DNA from: Symbiodinium microadriaticum
Lineage: Eukaryota; Sar; Dinophyceae; Suessiales; Symbiodiniaceae
Assembly: GCA_001939145.1 (NCBI GenBank)
Contig: LSRX01000052.1
Coordinates: 1,051,227-1,115,226, forward strand
Length of the DNA: 64,000 bases
Direction of reading: 5' to 3'
A program made the translations under genes and the position numbers. Below, piece after piece: positions 21,770-33,333 of this stretch (the first letter of the stretch is position 1; each line of letters opens with the position of its first letter). The notes beneath the pieces are model-generated. The model saw only the letters and a list, made by a program, of their open reading frames with translations. It was not told the DNA's origin and made no database searches.

Positions 21770-22400
21770 GTGTTTAGGGTTTAGGGTTTCGGGGTTCGGG
21801 GTTTAGAGGTTTAGGGTTTAGGGTTTAGGGTTGGGTATTCACTTGGTCGGAGGGTTTAGTTTAGGGTTTAGGGGTGCTTCGACTCTTGTGGTGAGCTTGC
21901 ATGAAAGACGGACACCCTGCTGTGTCAGAAAGCCTTAGCCCTAGACATCCCTAAACCCCAAATCCCACATCGCATGTAAACCCTAAGCCTTAAGCCCCAA
22001 AAGCCTACTGTAAATCCTAAACCGTAAACCCTAACCCTTATCGTACCTAAGCCCTAAATCCTAAACTCTACTGTAAACCCTAACTCTACTGTCAACCCCT
22101 AAACCCTTTACTTGGAGCAAGCCGTTTGCCCTAAACCCTAAAACCTACAACCTAAACCCTAAAACCCTAAACCCTAAACCCTAAAACCCAAGCCTCCCTC
22201 CTTCGAGGCTTTGCTCTGACAACTGTGTGGAGTGCACCGGAGCTCTCGTGCTCGGGGCCCAGCTTGCGGGGTCCAGGGTTTGGTGTTAAGGTTTAATGGG
22301 GTTTAGGATTTAGGTTGTAGGGTTTTGGGGTTTGGGGTTTAGGCTTTGGGGTTTAGGGTTTGGGGTTTAGGATTTACGTTGTACGGTCGGTTCAAAGGGG
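21770..22400 (+). repeat. TTTAGGG, CCCTAAA, TTTAGGG blocks
   Basis: Orientation switches three times. The exon at 22208 lies between the second and third blocks. Confidence 0.82.
22208..22241 (+). CDS. Cys-rich repeat exon (C-x3-C-x-x-C part)
   Basis: It reads LCSDNCVECTG after TTCGAG. A GGA|GCTCTC donor restores C-x5-C with the next exon. Confidence 0.75.
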
Positions 22401-22969
22401 TTTGGGCTTCCGAGCGTTCAGTGTTTCGGGTTTTCGTGTTGGAATACTGCCCTGCGAAATCATCACGGCATGAACTCTCGCTGGTAGGCTGTGGCCCTGA
22501 TCGCCACCAGGGTGGCGGTTTCTAGAAATTAGGGTCGAGGGACCGCCTGTTGGGCAGGAAACTGGCATTTGCATTCTACTAAGGGTCACTGGAGCCTCGT
22601 ATGTTCTCGATGACTTGCATTCATCCTATGCCCCGATTCTGCGTCGGTCTACGAGGTGAGATGTCTTGATCCGACCTTTGTGGCCCCAGAAACTACATGA
22701 AGCATCGAAGCAAAACCTCCTGGGCCCCATTACATACCTTTGCGGGCCTCTACACTCGTTGCGCCGCTATCCGCATTCTGAGGAGCCCTTTATAAACCCC
22801 AAACCCTAAACCCTGAAGCCCAGCCCTGCAACACCTGACCTCTAAACGGCAATCGATCATGCCCGGGGTTGAGGCCGAGACCTTTAAAGCTGAAGCCGCA
22901 ACATCGACGGTCGAAGTCCTCAACCCTTCGGCCCTTGCAGATAAGCCTGCAGGATAGTTCTCCGCGCAG

Positions 22970-23039
22970 ACCTTGAGGTGTGAAGTGTGCAAGAACAACT
23001 ACTTCTTGGACCCAACGAGCAGTACCTGCAAGACATCCT
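22970..23039 (+). CDS. Cys-rich repeat exon (C-x-x-C-x-N-x-YFL...C part)
   Basis: It reads TLRCEVCKNNYFLDPTSSTC, then KTS and a split Cys codon T|GT (TCCT|GTGCGG). Confidence 0.82.
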
Positions 23040-23440
23040 GTGCGGAGCTCAGAGCTTTTCGGCGTACGGCTTCGTGCTTCCGGTCTACAGATGTGGGTTT
23101 CTTGCGCAAGTGTACTCTTTGGAACGGGACTGAGGCAGCTTCTTGGCATTCTATCGAGCACAGTTTCAGATCTCGCAGCCCTGCCCTTGCAGTGAGCCTT
23201 GCAGCACTCAAAGCCAGACAGCGTGGAATATGTCAATATACTAAGGCCCTGCAATGCGTCTTGTATATAGGCCTAAAGTGCGACAAGCTCTGAACTCGCA
23301 ACCCTTACGGTCACGACACAAATCCTTTGAAGCAGCCTTTTGTGTTTTGACAATATCTGTGAACTTGTTCTCAACGTTGGGCTCACTTCTTATCCATATA
23401 CTGCTCGAATGCCCTCAACCCTCAACCCCCAACGTCGAAG

Positions 23441-23488
23441 GTCCTGTGGGCTGGTATGAGAACATCCCGGACGACACAGTGGACACCG
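23441..23488 (+). CDS. Cys-rich repeat exon (P-V-G-W-Y part)
   Basis: It reads PVGWYENIPDDTVDT after CGAAG|GT. Joining to the upstream T|GT donor rebuilds the Cys and gives CKTSCPVGWYEN. The donor is ACCG|GCCGTT. Confidence 0.8.
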
Positions 23489-24455
23489 GCCGTTCCTCGG
23501 TATGGCATAAGTCTGGGGTTTAGTTGTCTATCTAAGGATTTCGGGGTTTATCGTATTTTTTGTTAGGGGTTAGGGTTTTGAGTTTAGGGCTTTGATGTTT
23601 GGGATTTGAGGTTCACGGTAGAGTATCGTCAACATGAGCATGCTTGTTGCATCCTGACAACATTCCTTCTTGTTCCTGCAGGTGCTACTGTGCTCGTCTA
23701 GACTAGAATGCTTGGATTGATTTAAGAGACAATCGGACACCGATGGATCCAGAATAGTAGGTAAGACAGATCCTTCTGCAGACTACCTACCAAATACACG
23801 GGGGGATGTTTGTATCTTATAGCGCCTTGATCGCAGCTCAGAGCTTTTGTGCTTAAGTTCTTGGGTGTGTCAGTTGCGGCCTGTGGCTTTCTGGCTACCG
23901 CCCCTTTTCTGGAATCCGGGCTTGTCTGGTGTCGCAGGGTCTTCGGATTTGTTTAAGGTTTTTGCATTACCATCTTGACACTAAGCTCCAAACAACAAAG
24001 CCCGGCACCTCGAGCATAGTTTTGGCAAAGTCGCAACTCGTTGTCCAAAACTCCCAAATTTGTCACTCGATTAATGCTGTACCACTGATATTCAGGATTT
24101 TCTGCATCAGAAGCTTTGAAATCTCATCCTTGCCATACAAGGATATGGATACGTGGCATCTTGACAGTATCCTCACCTCCCGCCCCACCCACGCACAGCA
24201 AGCCCTCGATCAGATCCTGAATATCCCAAACCCCAACACCAACCATCCACAGACGCCAGGCCGAAAAGACTATGATGGACATTTTGCGACATCTGACTAC
24301 CCATGTACATAGACTTCATTGCAGCTAAACCCCAACCAAAAGCCTCGAACCTGTAGCCGCCCAACTGCAAAATCCTTTAAGCGGTTTAGGGTTTAGGGTT
24401 TAGGGGTTCGGGTTTAGGGCCTAGAAGCTCTCTGGGCACTTCTGTGTCGCTACAG

Positions 24456-24509
24456 GCACCTGTATGCAGTGTCCGGCACCTTGCAACAAGTGCAACTCCG
24501 CCAACGAAT
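24456..24509 (+). CDS. Cys-rich repeat exon (C-x-x-CP-x-x-C-x-x-C part)
   Basis: It reads TCMQCPAPCNKCNSANE between CTACAG and GAAT|GTGCCT. The split Cys codon is completed by the next exon. Confidence 0.82.
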
Positions 24510-24734
24510 GTGCCTCGGCGTTCTAGCTATTTCTTGCTCAGATGTTTCATGCATGTTGCTATAAGCCCTAAACCCTAAACCGTTTACAAGCGTTTTGGAA
24601 GTGTGATGGTTTCAAGAAACGGAGGGCGGCTCTAAGGCCTCCTCCGTCAAGGCTGCCTTTTGATCATCGTATTGTTTGGCATAGGCTTCAAGAGTTAGGG
24701 CTTGCGGCATACCTAATCTTTGTTACTCCGCACT

Positions 24735-24800
24735 ATCTATCTATCTATCTATCTACCTACCTACCTACCTACCTATCTATCTATCTATCTATCTATCTAT
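24735..24800 (+). repeat. CTAT/CTAC tetranucleotide repeat
   Basis: About 16 CTAT or CTAC units. Confidence 0.92.
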
Positions 24801-24936
24801 ATATATGTATATATAGAGCAAGATGTAGGTACTTTTTGCAGAAGACACTGGTACATCCTAGACAGAACTCTGGCGTCGTCGTGTTCAGGGCCGGCCTGAG
24901 GTTCCTGCTTGTTGCGTGGTTGGGTTTGGATGGTTT

Positions 24937-25050
24937 AGGGTTTAGGCTTTGGGGTTTAGGGTTTAGGCTTTGGGGTTTAGGGTTTAGGCTTTGGGGTTTA
25001 GGGTTTAGGCTTTGGGGTTTAGGGTTTAGGGTTTAGGCTTTGGAGTTTAG
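24937..25050 (+). repeat. 21-nt tandem array derived from TTTAGGG
   Basis: Four to five copies of a GGTTTAGGGTTTAGGCTTTG unit. Confidence 0.9.
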
Positions 25051-25055
25051 GGTTT

Positions 25056-25171
25056 AACCTTAAAGACGAAATGAACCCTAAAAGGGGTTTAAGGTTCATG
25101 CACCATATAGGGGTTCACAGTATAAGGGTATAGGGCCTTTACTTTTAAACGTCTTTTGGCCCTTAAGGTAG
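25056..25171 (+). mobile_element. PAL7 palindromic element
   Basis: AACCTTAAAGACGAAATGAA and a mirrored end of GTCTTTTGGCCCTTAAGGTA type. Two copies. Confidence 0.78.
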
Positions 25172-25481
25172 TGTGTGACGAACAACTGCGGCAATAGACT
25201 AAGTCAAAAAGCCCCATGCTTAAAGGGCCCCTTACACCCGTACGTCCTCAACCATAACGCCTATAAGGCTCAAAACGTTTAGAGATCCTGACTACGAACG
25301 AAGATACCCCTGCGATAAAGGACCCCTCGTCTTAATTTGAGAAAGCCTCGATGGAAAGTGCGCTTAAGGAATCAACATGTTTGAGCTCACAAACAGGTAT
25401 CAACTGTTTGCAAAAGGCCTTTAGTAACAGTATCATGTCGAAACTTCGAAGGATTTCAGTAAAGCCCCGCCAAGAGCCCAG

Positions 25482-25528
25482 GCACGGAGTGCAAGGACTC
25501 TGCCTTCCTGACGCCATTCGGAACCTGC
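25482..25528 (+). CDS. Cys-rich repeat exon (C-x-x-C...FL...C part)
   Basis: It reads TECKDSAFLTPFGTC between GCCCAG and TGC|GCCCGG. The join to 27753 gives FGTCEYTCPPGLYPFG. Confidence 0.8.
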
Positions 25529-25928
25529 GCCCGGGCCTCAGAGTCGTTTTATTCTCAGCGCAGGTGGCTGGTTTGGGTTGTTTGTAACTAGTTGTTGTCT
25601 TGTGTATGTAACCCTTAACCCTAAACCCTAAAACTCTAAACCCTAAAACCCTAAACCCTAAACCCTAAACAATGTTTAGCTTTCGCGACTTTAGAGGCTC
25701 TGGGGGTTTAGGGTGGTGGTTGTTTCGGGAGTGTGTGGGCTTCATGCGGTTGTGGCATTTGTGTGTGTGTGTGCGTCCCTCGGTTCGTTTTGGGCTTCAA
25801 GGCTTTCGCGGATTAGGCTTTGTTGTACCGTTTAGGGATTTATTTGGTAGAGTTGCAAGGGTTTCTGTTTATATGTCGTTACGTGTTACGTTCATGAACC
25901 TTCTGTCGTGGAACGGTCTATTCTTTCA

Positions 25929-26032
25929 TACTGTTGATGATATAAATCCTGCATGACCTTATAAGAACCCTAAACTATGGGAATTATGGTATATTCCTTA
26001 TTATGGGTGCAGGATTTATATCATCAACCGTA
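25929..26032 (-). mobile_element. PAL2 palindromic element, reverse orientation
   Basis: The asymmetric centre is inverted relative to the copies at 2666 and 18054, so insertion occurred in both orientations. A GT microsatellite follows directly. Confidence 0.85.
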
Positions 26033-26108
26033 GTGTGTGCGTGTGTGTGTGTGTGTGTTTCTGTGCGTGAGTGTGTGTGTGTGTGTTTCTGTGTGTGTGT
26101 GTGTTTAC
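26033..26108 (+). repeat. GT microsatellite
   Basis: GT/GC-rich dinucleotide run directly after PAL2. Confidence 0.9.
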
Positions 26109-26218
26109 AGGGTAAGGGTCTCAGATTTGGGGATGCAGGTCATTTGCTTGCAGGCTTACGTGATCCTTTCTTGCTTCTCGCTGTGCCGTCATCACAGTTC
26201 TAAGCTGGGTAACCTTGG

Positions 26219-26325
26219 TTCTAGGACATTTTCAGGTGGGTAGTTACCGTTATAGGAGCCTTATCGAAGGTCCATATCCTTTGTAGAAGCCTTATAGAAG
26301 CCCTATTATACCCTTAGAGTTTATG
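26219..26325 (+). mobile_element. PAL11 repeated element
   Basis: Second copy; its right half ends CCTATTATACCC instead of the mirrored arm. Confidence 0.7.
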
Positions 26326-27095
26326 TTTGTAGGGTTTACCTTAATTAATGGTCACTGTGCGTATACAGTACATAGTTCGGCCCCAAAGTACCTGTGCGGA
26401 ATTCTTGTTTGAGGCCGAAGAACCTACTATCTAGAGACATGGGCCCTTAGGGCTCAGGGTTTAGCGTCGGTGCCTCCAAGTCGAGGGTGCAGTGCAGGGC
26501 TTGCTGCCGGGTTGACGGACGTCCGATTGAAAGTTATGGTTTAGGGTCGATGCCTTAGTATTTCAGTGTGTACAAGGCTGGGGTAGGGACTTAGGTCGAT
26601 GCTGTAGGGTCGAGGTTTACGATTTAGGGCCGATACCTAAGTGTTTTTTGTGGTTGTCAGGTTGACGTTTGTGGGTCCGGGCTTAGGCTGGATGTTTTAG
26701 AGCTCCGGGCACAAGGCTGGGCTGCTGTACATGGAGATGCTGGGTTTCATACTTGGCACCGATTCCAAAGATGGCGTGCATCAAAGCTTCACTTTGAAAG
26801 GACATTATGATCTTCCTGATTCTGAGAAGCTAATGATTTTGGCATTTTTTTGCTGGCCAACGAAGTGTCCAACGTTTCCTTGGACATCGACCCCGTGATG
26901 ATTATGCTTGCAATTGGGAATCTCAGTGGGCAATGTTCAATCGCAACACTGAAGCCTGCGATGGTCTCTCAGAGACCAGGACCACGTGAATGGGATTGAC
27001 CCCTAAACCCGAAACCCTAAACCGTGATCCTCGCCTGCCCTCAGATCCCCTGTGCTCTGGCTCAGCAAGAGGTTTGGTGTCGGACTTTCGTATAC
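26326..27095 (+). other. Intronic stretch, nothing recognised
   Basis: Apart from short TTTAGGG-like pieces I see no exon, element or RNA gene. Confidence 0.5.
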
Positions 27096-27212
27096 TTACC
27101 TTAAGGACGAAATGAGCCCTAAAAGGTTCTAGGGTTCAAATACCATATAGGGATTCATATTATAAGGGTATAGGGCCCCTACTTTTAAGGGTCATTTCGT
27201 CCTTAATAAGGT
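27096..27212 (+). mobile_element. PAL7 palindromic element
   Basis: Better-preserved copy; TTACCTTAAGGACGAAATGA mirrored by TTTCGTCCTTAATAAGGTA, with PAL5 directly downstream. Confidence 0.82.
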
Positions 27213-27310
27213 AGGGGCTGAGTAGGTAACCTTTAACCTTGTGGGGCTGATAAAAACCTGGTATAATTCAAAAGGCTATCCTTTTTTTGGGCTAAGGTAC
27301 TCGGCCCCTA
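27212..27310 (+). mobile_element. PAL5 palindromic element
   Basis: The termini are TAGGGGCTGAGTAGGTAACC and a mirrored GGTACTCGGCCCCTA. It directly abuts a PAL7 copy on its left. Confidence 0.85.
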
Positions 27311-27341
27311 AGTATAGCTGATGAGTCGCATCTAGACCTTT

Positions 27342-27490
27342 GACTGGGTTCTTGTTAGGGGGTTGAATTTAAGTTGCCATGATGAAGAAGCCATATTGTC
27401 TACTATAGATCCCCATTATGACAACCCCAAGCCCTAAATCCCTAAACCCCTTATAGTAGCTTAAATAAAAATCCTTTGATAAGAACCCAG
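27342..27490 (+). mobile_element. PAL9 palindromic element with telomere-like insert
   Basis: CTGGGTTCTTGTTAGGG mirrored by GATAAGAACCCAG. A CCCTAAATCCCTAAACCCC segment interrupts the right arm at about 27430-27450. Confidence 0.8.
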
Positions 27491-27752
27491 TCGAAAGTAT
27501 CTTCGTCCGGATCTGGAACTTGCCCGGAACCACAGCCCGAAGTCGTAGCCCGGTCCCTCGGTTGGGTGCTCTTTTTACAAGGATTGTGGGACGGTTTGGG
27601 GTTTAGGATTTAGGGTTTAGGGTTCAGGGTCGATTTTGGGTGAAGAGCTGAGGAGACAAGGTTCAGGGTAGAGGGAGCAAGGTTAGATTTCAGCTTAAGG
27701 GGTTTGGGCTTACCATGAAGATCCCGAGCCCCAAGCCACATCGGCGCCGCAG

Positions 27753-27818
27753 GAATACACATGCCCACCGGGCTTGTATCCGTTCGGCGTCGGCGAGATC
27801 AACATCACCTGCCACTTG
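27753..27818 (+). CDS. Cys-rich repeat exon (CPPGLY...ITC part)
   Basis: It reads EYTCPPGLYPFGVGEINITC plus HL between CCGCAG and TTG|GCTTTT. Confidence 0.82.
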
Positions 27819-27847
27819 GCTTTTGAATTTGAGTGGAGACCCATTCA

Positions 27848-27946
27848 CTTAGGGGCTGAGTGGGTAACCCTTAGCCTTTTGGGGCTTGTTTAAACCTACT
27901 ATAACTCAAAAGGTTAACCTTTTTTTGGCTAAGGTACCTAGAGGCT
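27848..27946 (+). mobile_element. PAL5 palindromic element
   Basis: The left end is intact and the right end eroded (CTAGAGGC). Confidence 0.8.
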
Positions 27947-28416
27947 GGTTGCCGGCCCAAGGGGCCTTGGGACCGGGGGTTCCGGATGACAGGGCTAGGC
28001 TAGGCTCAGATTTCTCGGGGCTAGCGACAGGTCTTCGCTAGCTTGACTATCGTTGCGAAAAGGCACGGGAATCCCGTATTATTATCGCGGCTAAACACGA
28101 CTCTGAAGCCATAAATGGATAGGCCATTTAACCCCATCTTTGAAGCCTTTAATTCCAAACAACAGCCCTTGCCAAAAACGCTGTGAGGGCGCGTATTCTG
28201 AAACACTTTGCTCCACCTCAGCACCTGCCTGCACGGTTGTGAATTTCAAGCTCGAGGCCCAAGGAGCTTGAAAACAAGCCCAAGCCGTACCTCAAGCCAA
28301 GCGGTTTAAATCCCTTAGATTGCAATTATAGAGAAACCAAGAAAAACCAAGAAGACCGTAAACCTAGGCCCTGTAAACCTAAGCACATGATATCTAAGCA
28401 GCCCCCCCCCCCCCCC

Positions 28417-28417
28417 N
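28417..28417. other. Single N between poly-C runs
   Basis: C runs flank the N on both sides (28402-28416 and from about 28432), so this is probably an unresolved homopolymer. Confidence 0.9.
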
Positions 28418-28474
28418 TGTTTTTATTTTTGCCCCCCCCCCCCCACCCCCAAACCCAAGCCACACAAAGGCCAG

Positions 28475-28517
28475 CCGTGCTCCAGCAACTGCGACACCTG
28501 TGACACATACGAGGTTT
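28475..28517 (+). CDS. Cys-rich repeat exon (C-x3-C-x-x-C-x5 part)
   Basis: It reads PCSSNCDTCDTYEV and ends in a split Cys codon T|GT. An upstream AG at 28458 is an alternative start. Confidence 0.78.
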
Positions 28518-29024
28518 GTTCCTGCCTCGGACCTTGAGTGGGTTCCCCTTATAGGCATTAGCATGAACTGTGGTTTCGATCATTTTATTAAACCGAAGGG
28601 GTTGATAATAATATCATTTGGATTCAAGGGTGTATAGTAACTTCTCGTTTGTGTTTTTTTTATGTACAACCATCTGGGACGTTAGGCAACGTATATTTTC
28701 ATTTTGGGTCCAAGGGACGTACAAGTGTTTGCCGCAGGCCCGTGTCTCCCATTCCTGGGCTTTATGGGCCTCTATCTTGTTTTTGTTATGGTTGAAGAGC
28801 TATGCTCGATAACGACGATGTCGCAGGGCATAGGCATAGGGATTTCTGGACATGGAGCTGTGCGGGGCTTCTATGGAAATTCCCAGAGTTCGCTTTCACC
28901 CAGATGGTCGAAGGACCCTAAACCCTAAACCCCTAAACCCTAAACCCTAGAAGATATGCAATCCCTCAAACTGCAAGTCTAAGTTCTTAGGAGTTGAGTA
29001 AGTTCGAGCTGCACTTCTGCGCAA

Positions 29025-29140
29025 CCCTACAGGTCCATGTCAATGTACCCAGAGAGTGTATACTTTGGCCTTGAAGTAGTTTGTCCATACTTTTGTTAAG
29101 GGCCAAGGTCTATACTGTATGGGTACATGGACCCTTAGGG
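29025..29140 (+). mobile_element. PAL3 palindromic element
   Basis: The left end is slightly eroded and duplicated; the right end GTACATGGACCCTTAGGG is intact. Confidence 0.8.
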
Positions 29141-29656
29141 CCCTAAACCCGAAGCCCTAAACCCTAAAAACCTTAAACCCTAAACCCTAAACCGTGACCG
29201 CAACTCCCCAGCCCCTCCAAGTATAGGGACTCCAGAGTCTTTCTTCCCGGTCAACCCCAAAAAGGTAGTATGTTGTCGCAGAAGCCCTTGTGAAATCTTT
29301 CTTGTGGTGGAACTTTCAAGAAGCCAGTGAACTTGAGTAGGTCACCTCTTAAAGATAGCATCCTCCCTGTACACAAACATCGATGTAAAAGGCAACTTCT
29401 ATCCTAGACGAGGCATGCTCCTCTGCAAGGTAGTCTCAGTGTGCGTGTGTGGAGCTTCATTTGCTATAACTACCCTAAACCCTAAACCGTACCTGATCCG
29501 TGCGAATTTGGACCCTGACGGATTGTCGTCATTATCATAAAGATAGGGGTGTGCGTGGGTCGGCTTCATCGTTTCAGAGTTTAGGGTTTGGGGTTGAGGG
29601 TCCTTGGTGATTGCTGACCTGTGACAAACTGCCGTTCTTTGTGCTGGTGAAGAAAC

Positions 29657-29758
29657 CTTAGGGGCTGAGTAGGTAACCTTTAACCTTTTGGGGCTTATAT
29701 AAACCTATTATAGTTCAAAAGGTTAACCTGTTTTGGGCTCAGGTACTCGGCCCCTAAG
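29657..29758 (+). mobile_element. PAL5 palindromic element
   Basis: Full copy, CTTAGGGGCTGAG-type ends. Confidence 0.86.
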
Positions 29759-30008
29759 AAACCGAAGGGTGTAGATGCAGGTTAGTTTGCGCCGGGAGGC
29801 CATGGAATGGATGGCCCAAAGCAAGACCGTGATTTATTAGGCCGTACTGAAGTTTCACGCGGATGTACCTGGCACACCCTGCAAGTACTATAGAAGCCTG
29901 ATTAAATTAGCAAGACTATGGCTTAGGGTTTCCTAAGTCCAAGTTTACTGCAATACACACCCGATTCTAACTGTTGAGGCCCCTCCAATACTCAATCGGC
30001 TTGCCCAG

Positions 30009-30053
30009 GCACGGCGTGCAAGAACGACAAGTTCCTCAACCCAGATGGTGTGT
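30009..30053 (+). CDS. Cys-rich repeat exon (C-x-N-x-x-FL part)
   Basis: It reads TACKNDKFLNPDGV between GCCCAG|GC and GTGT|GCCGAC. With the upstream T it gives EVCTACKNDKFL. Confidence 0.82.
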
Positions 30054-30483
30054 GCCGACGACTCAGCAGGATACCTGTCGCCGTCTTACCTTAGGGGGGT
30101 CCAAAGGACCCAATGATTGGCTACTTGGGTTTAGGATAGTAGTTTCGTAGGTTAGTATTTGGGAGAGTATACGATTCTACCCTGAGGGTCTTACCCCTGA
30201 TTTCCCAAGCCCTAGATCCTGTAACCCTAAACCAGACACTGATAAGCGTGTCATATGTATAAAGGAATACAGATCCTACTGCGTCGGAGGTACATTAAGG
30301 CAATAAGGCCAAACTATATACTAGTTGGTATCCCCCACAACAGTACCTAGGACCCTTTGAGCTTGTGGCCTGAGATGTAGCATTCTAGCTCCCTGGGCGC
30401 TACTTGAATGACTCCAGGCTTGTTCCTCAGTAAAGTGGCAGGCCGTTTTGGCAGTTGTTTGCTGGGAAGTTCTTTTTTTCCCA

Positions 30484-30600
30484 CCCAGAGAACCCAATAT
30501 CCCTCAACTAATAACTAAGGAATCTGCCTTGAATCATATTATTAAGGCCCTAATAATTTAAGGTACTATTCCTTAAGTAAGGCGTATTGGGTTCTCTGGG
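30484..30600 (+). mobile_element. PAL8-related palindromic element
   Basis: CCCAGAGAACCCAATA mirrored by TATTGGGTTCTCTGGG, with a PAL8-like TTAAGGAAT core. It ends 10 nt before an exon. Confidence 0.8.
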
Positions 30601-30610
30601 CAGAGCTCAG

Positions 30611-30691
30611 GTCGCGACATTTGCCCAGATGGCTACTGGGAGCTGCCAGTCTGGGGTGGCGTGGGCAACTCCTGCCCACTCTGTGCCCCTG
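30611..30691 (+). CDS. Cys-rich repeat exon (CPDGYW...CPLC part)
   Basis: The longest exon (81 nt) reads RDICPDGYWELPVWGGVGNS and then CPLCAP. It begins 10 nt after a palindromic element (30484-30600), the closest element-to-exon spacing noticed here. Confidence 0.82.
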
Positions 30692-30954
30692 GCGGGCATT
30701 TTGGGTGGACCCAGGTGAACCTACAGAGTCTTAAGACGCAGGTCTCTCTCAAGTCCTTGACAAGCTAGGCTGAGATCTCCTCTGCACTTTGTGTAAACTT
30801 TGTTCGACATCCCATAAAGCGAAGTCAACTACAGAGATTCGCGAGGCTTTATTGGGCTTAGGTGGGCATAATATGTCGCCAAATATAGCATAGCTAGTAA
30901 GCCCCATATCCTGCAAGAAAGCCCCGAAACCCAAGATCCGAGAGCCACTCCTGC

Positions 30955-31061
30955 TGAGGGGCTGAGTAGGTAACCTTGAACCTTTTGGGGCTTATATAAG
31001 CCTATTATTATAATTCAAAAAGGTTATTTTTTGGGGGGGGCCAAGGTACTCGGCCCCTAAG
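30955..31061 (+). mobile_element. PAL5 palindromic element
   Basis: Full copy with a G-run in the right arm. Confidence 0.84.
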
Positions 31062-31360
31062 TAAGCCATGTAAAGTTGTTGTTTGCATGTTTTATCTGAA
31101 CATGAAGTTTAGGTTTCAGGCTTCAGGCTTTTCCTTTCCGAAACTTAGCGGCCCCCAATCGTAGGATATGCCCAGCATAGTACAGCTTTGGCCCACAATC
31201 TGCATTTTTCCTTGAGGAGGTTATGCCCCGACAAGTAGGCTTCTCGCTGCAAGGACTTCTTAAACTTGGTTGTCTTCGATAAGCCCCAAACCCTTAACCC
31301 TAAGCCCTCAGCCGCAACTACTCCAATGAAGTGAAAGTCTCCCGACTTTCCTGACGGCAG

Positions 31361-31395
31361 GTGCCGAGAACTGCAGTTTGTGCACCAGCCCGACA
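31361..31395 (+). CDS. Cys-rich repeat exon (C-x-x-C-x5 part)
   Basis: It reads AENCSLCTSPT between CGGCAG|GT and ACA|GTGTGC. The join to 31949 gives CTSPTTCEEC. Confidence 0.78.
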
Positions 31396-31948
31396 GTGTG
31401 CCAGGAGAAGAGGGCGGTGGGGTTTGGGCTCTTATGTTGTTGTTTTGTTGTTTTTTTCTCAGTGACTTGCGGGTTTGGAATTTTGAGGATTTTGGAGTGA
31501 TTTGAGGGTTTTGGGGGTTGGGGTCTTTGGTTTGTTCGAGTTGAGGGTTCTGCGAGCGATCATGACTGTCGAGGATGCTATATGGGGTATTGCGAGTCGA
31601 AATTGGGACATGACAGGGCTTTGAGCTGTAAACCCCATAACCCTGAAGTAAAAAGACCCTGAAGCGTGCACTAAACTCGTCTTCTTTTCCTGATGAATCC
31701 ACGATTCATGGTTGCTCACGCCTGCTCTCCACAAAGCAAAATGAAATTGGGGACCTTTAACAAGGGTACTATAATCCCTATATGGACCACAAGCTTAACC
31801 TTCGAGGTCCCATTATACTGGACAAGTAGCCGGATTACGAAGCCCTGGTCCTCTAACTCCACAATATCAGGATCCACATAAAGAAAAGGTTTCTTCATCA
31901 AAACCTATGTTAGGACATTAAAAAAGAGAACCCACAGCTGGTTCTCAG

Positions 31949-32018
31949 ACCTGCGAGGAGTGCCGCAACTCCACTTACCTGTCTCACTACCACTGGTGCG
32001 AAGAGGAGTGTCAAGATG
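31949..32018 (+). CDS. Cys-rich repeat exon (C-x-x-C-x-N...C-x3-C part)
   Basis: It reads TCEECRNSTYLSHYHWCEEE, then CQD and a split Gly codon G|GT that the next exon completes as GYYEQG. Confidence 0.85.
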
Positions 32019-32105
32019 GTGTTGACCCCGGTCCAAGGGTGCAACGACTGTTTGTGGTCTAAAGGTTCTGTATGAGCTTCAGAGTAGGTTCGGGATACGC
32101 ATATA

Positions 32106-32243
32106 TACATATATTATTATTGTTATTATTATTATTATTAATATTAATTATTATTGTTATTATTTTATTATTATTTTATTATCATTATTATTATTATCAT
32201 TATTATATATGTATATACATACACATACACACACACACACACA
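32106..32243 (+). repeat. ATT/TTA microsatellite then CA repeat
   Basis: AT-only trinucleotide tract of about 100 nt followed by TA and CA units. Confidence 0.9.
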
Positions 32244-32971
32244 CGCCATTTGGACATTCCGTCTGGTTTTAGTGTTCGATTCTGTTTGTCTGTTGGTTGG
32301 ACCGCAAAGCGATCCGGCTTCCACTCGACTGAGGGGTTAACAAAAAACATGTCAGGTTTGGATGCTGAGTTCGAGCTTTGAAACCCGGAGTTTCGGGAAA
32401 TGGCTTGCACAAGGTCTGTCGTAGAGGTTGCATTTCTCAGGAGCATTGGCCCTCAAGCTTCAGCACGAAATTTTCCCGAATTTAGATCTAGAGAACGAAA
32501 ACAGTTCATCAAGACACCACAGATACACCCTAAACCCTAAACCCCAGAACCATGGAGTCTGCGGCCTGGTCCCCGACCTGGGTCCTTCTGCACTTCGAAA
32601 TAGAGGGGGCTGACCCGGTAGAACCCCTTTCAGGAGTGAGGAATGGGAAATTAGGGATTGCGGTCTCTTTTGTTTTCTTTGCTCGCAGGTAGCCCTGCCA
32701 GTACGATGACTCGCCCAGGAATTTCACCTTTTCGGCAACGGGTGGGTGTTTTTGTTTTCCCCTTGACCCACCTCCTCCTTGTTCACAGAACACCCCCGCC
32801 CGCCGGCCCCATCCCCGCCACTCCTCTTTCGCAGCTTCACCCTGAGCAACAAACAGAGTAGGAAACCCGTTTATCACTAAAGTCTAGACCCTCAATCCTA
32901 CCCTAACCCTACATTCTCGGCTTTTTGAATCGCTGCGAACCCCAAAATTGCACAAGGTTTTAGCTCCGCAG

Positions 32972-33015
32972 GCTACTATGAGCAGGGTGTCGACGATCTG
33001 GGCCGCGTTTGCAAG
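32972..33015 (+). CDS. Cys-rich repeat exon (YY...G-x-x-C part)
   Basis: It reads YYEQGVDDLGRVCK between CCGCAG|GC and AAG|GTCGGG. Confidence 0.84.
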
Positions 33016-33183
33016 GTCGGGCAATGTGGGGTTCATGCTTCAAGAATCCAGTCTCAGGCTCAGGGAACACAGGGTTTCAAAGTGTGGGAGTTAGGCTTTA
33101 ACCCTAAACCCTAAACTCCTAAACTCCTAAACCCTAAACCTTAAACTTAACATTGTCGGGGTGTAAAGCCCGTACGGTTTAAG

Positions 33184-33333
33184 TCATAAGGACCCCTAAG
33201 GAGGTAGCGGGGAGGGGGGTAGGGGGCCTTAGTAGCCCTAAAAAGGAATTGAAAAGGGTCTATAATAAGGCCGTTTTGAGGAAGCATAGGACCCTACCCC
33301 GCTCCTCCTTACCCCATTAAGGGTCCCTATGAT
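33184..33333 (+). mobile_element. Single-copy palindromic element
   Basis: TCATAAGGACCC and a mirrored GGGTCCCTATGA enclose G-rich and C-rich arms (AGCGGGGAGG / CCCCGCTCCTCC). Confidence 0.74.

Noticed and set aside
28950-28998. KICNPSNCKSKFLGVE open frame
   Set aside because: It is module-like, but 28517 to 30009 joins cleanly without it; possibly a decayed copy.
31145-31702. 185-codon minus-strand open frame
   Set aside because: It overlaps the + strand exon at 31361, has no recognisable domain and contains telomere-like repeat.
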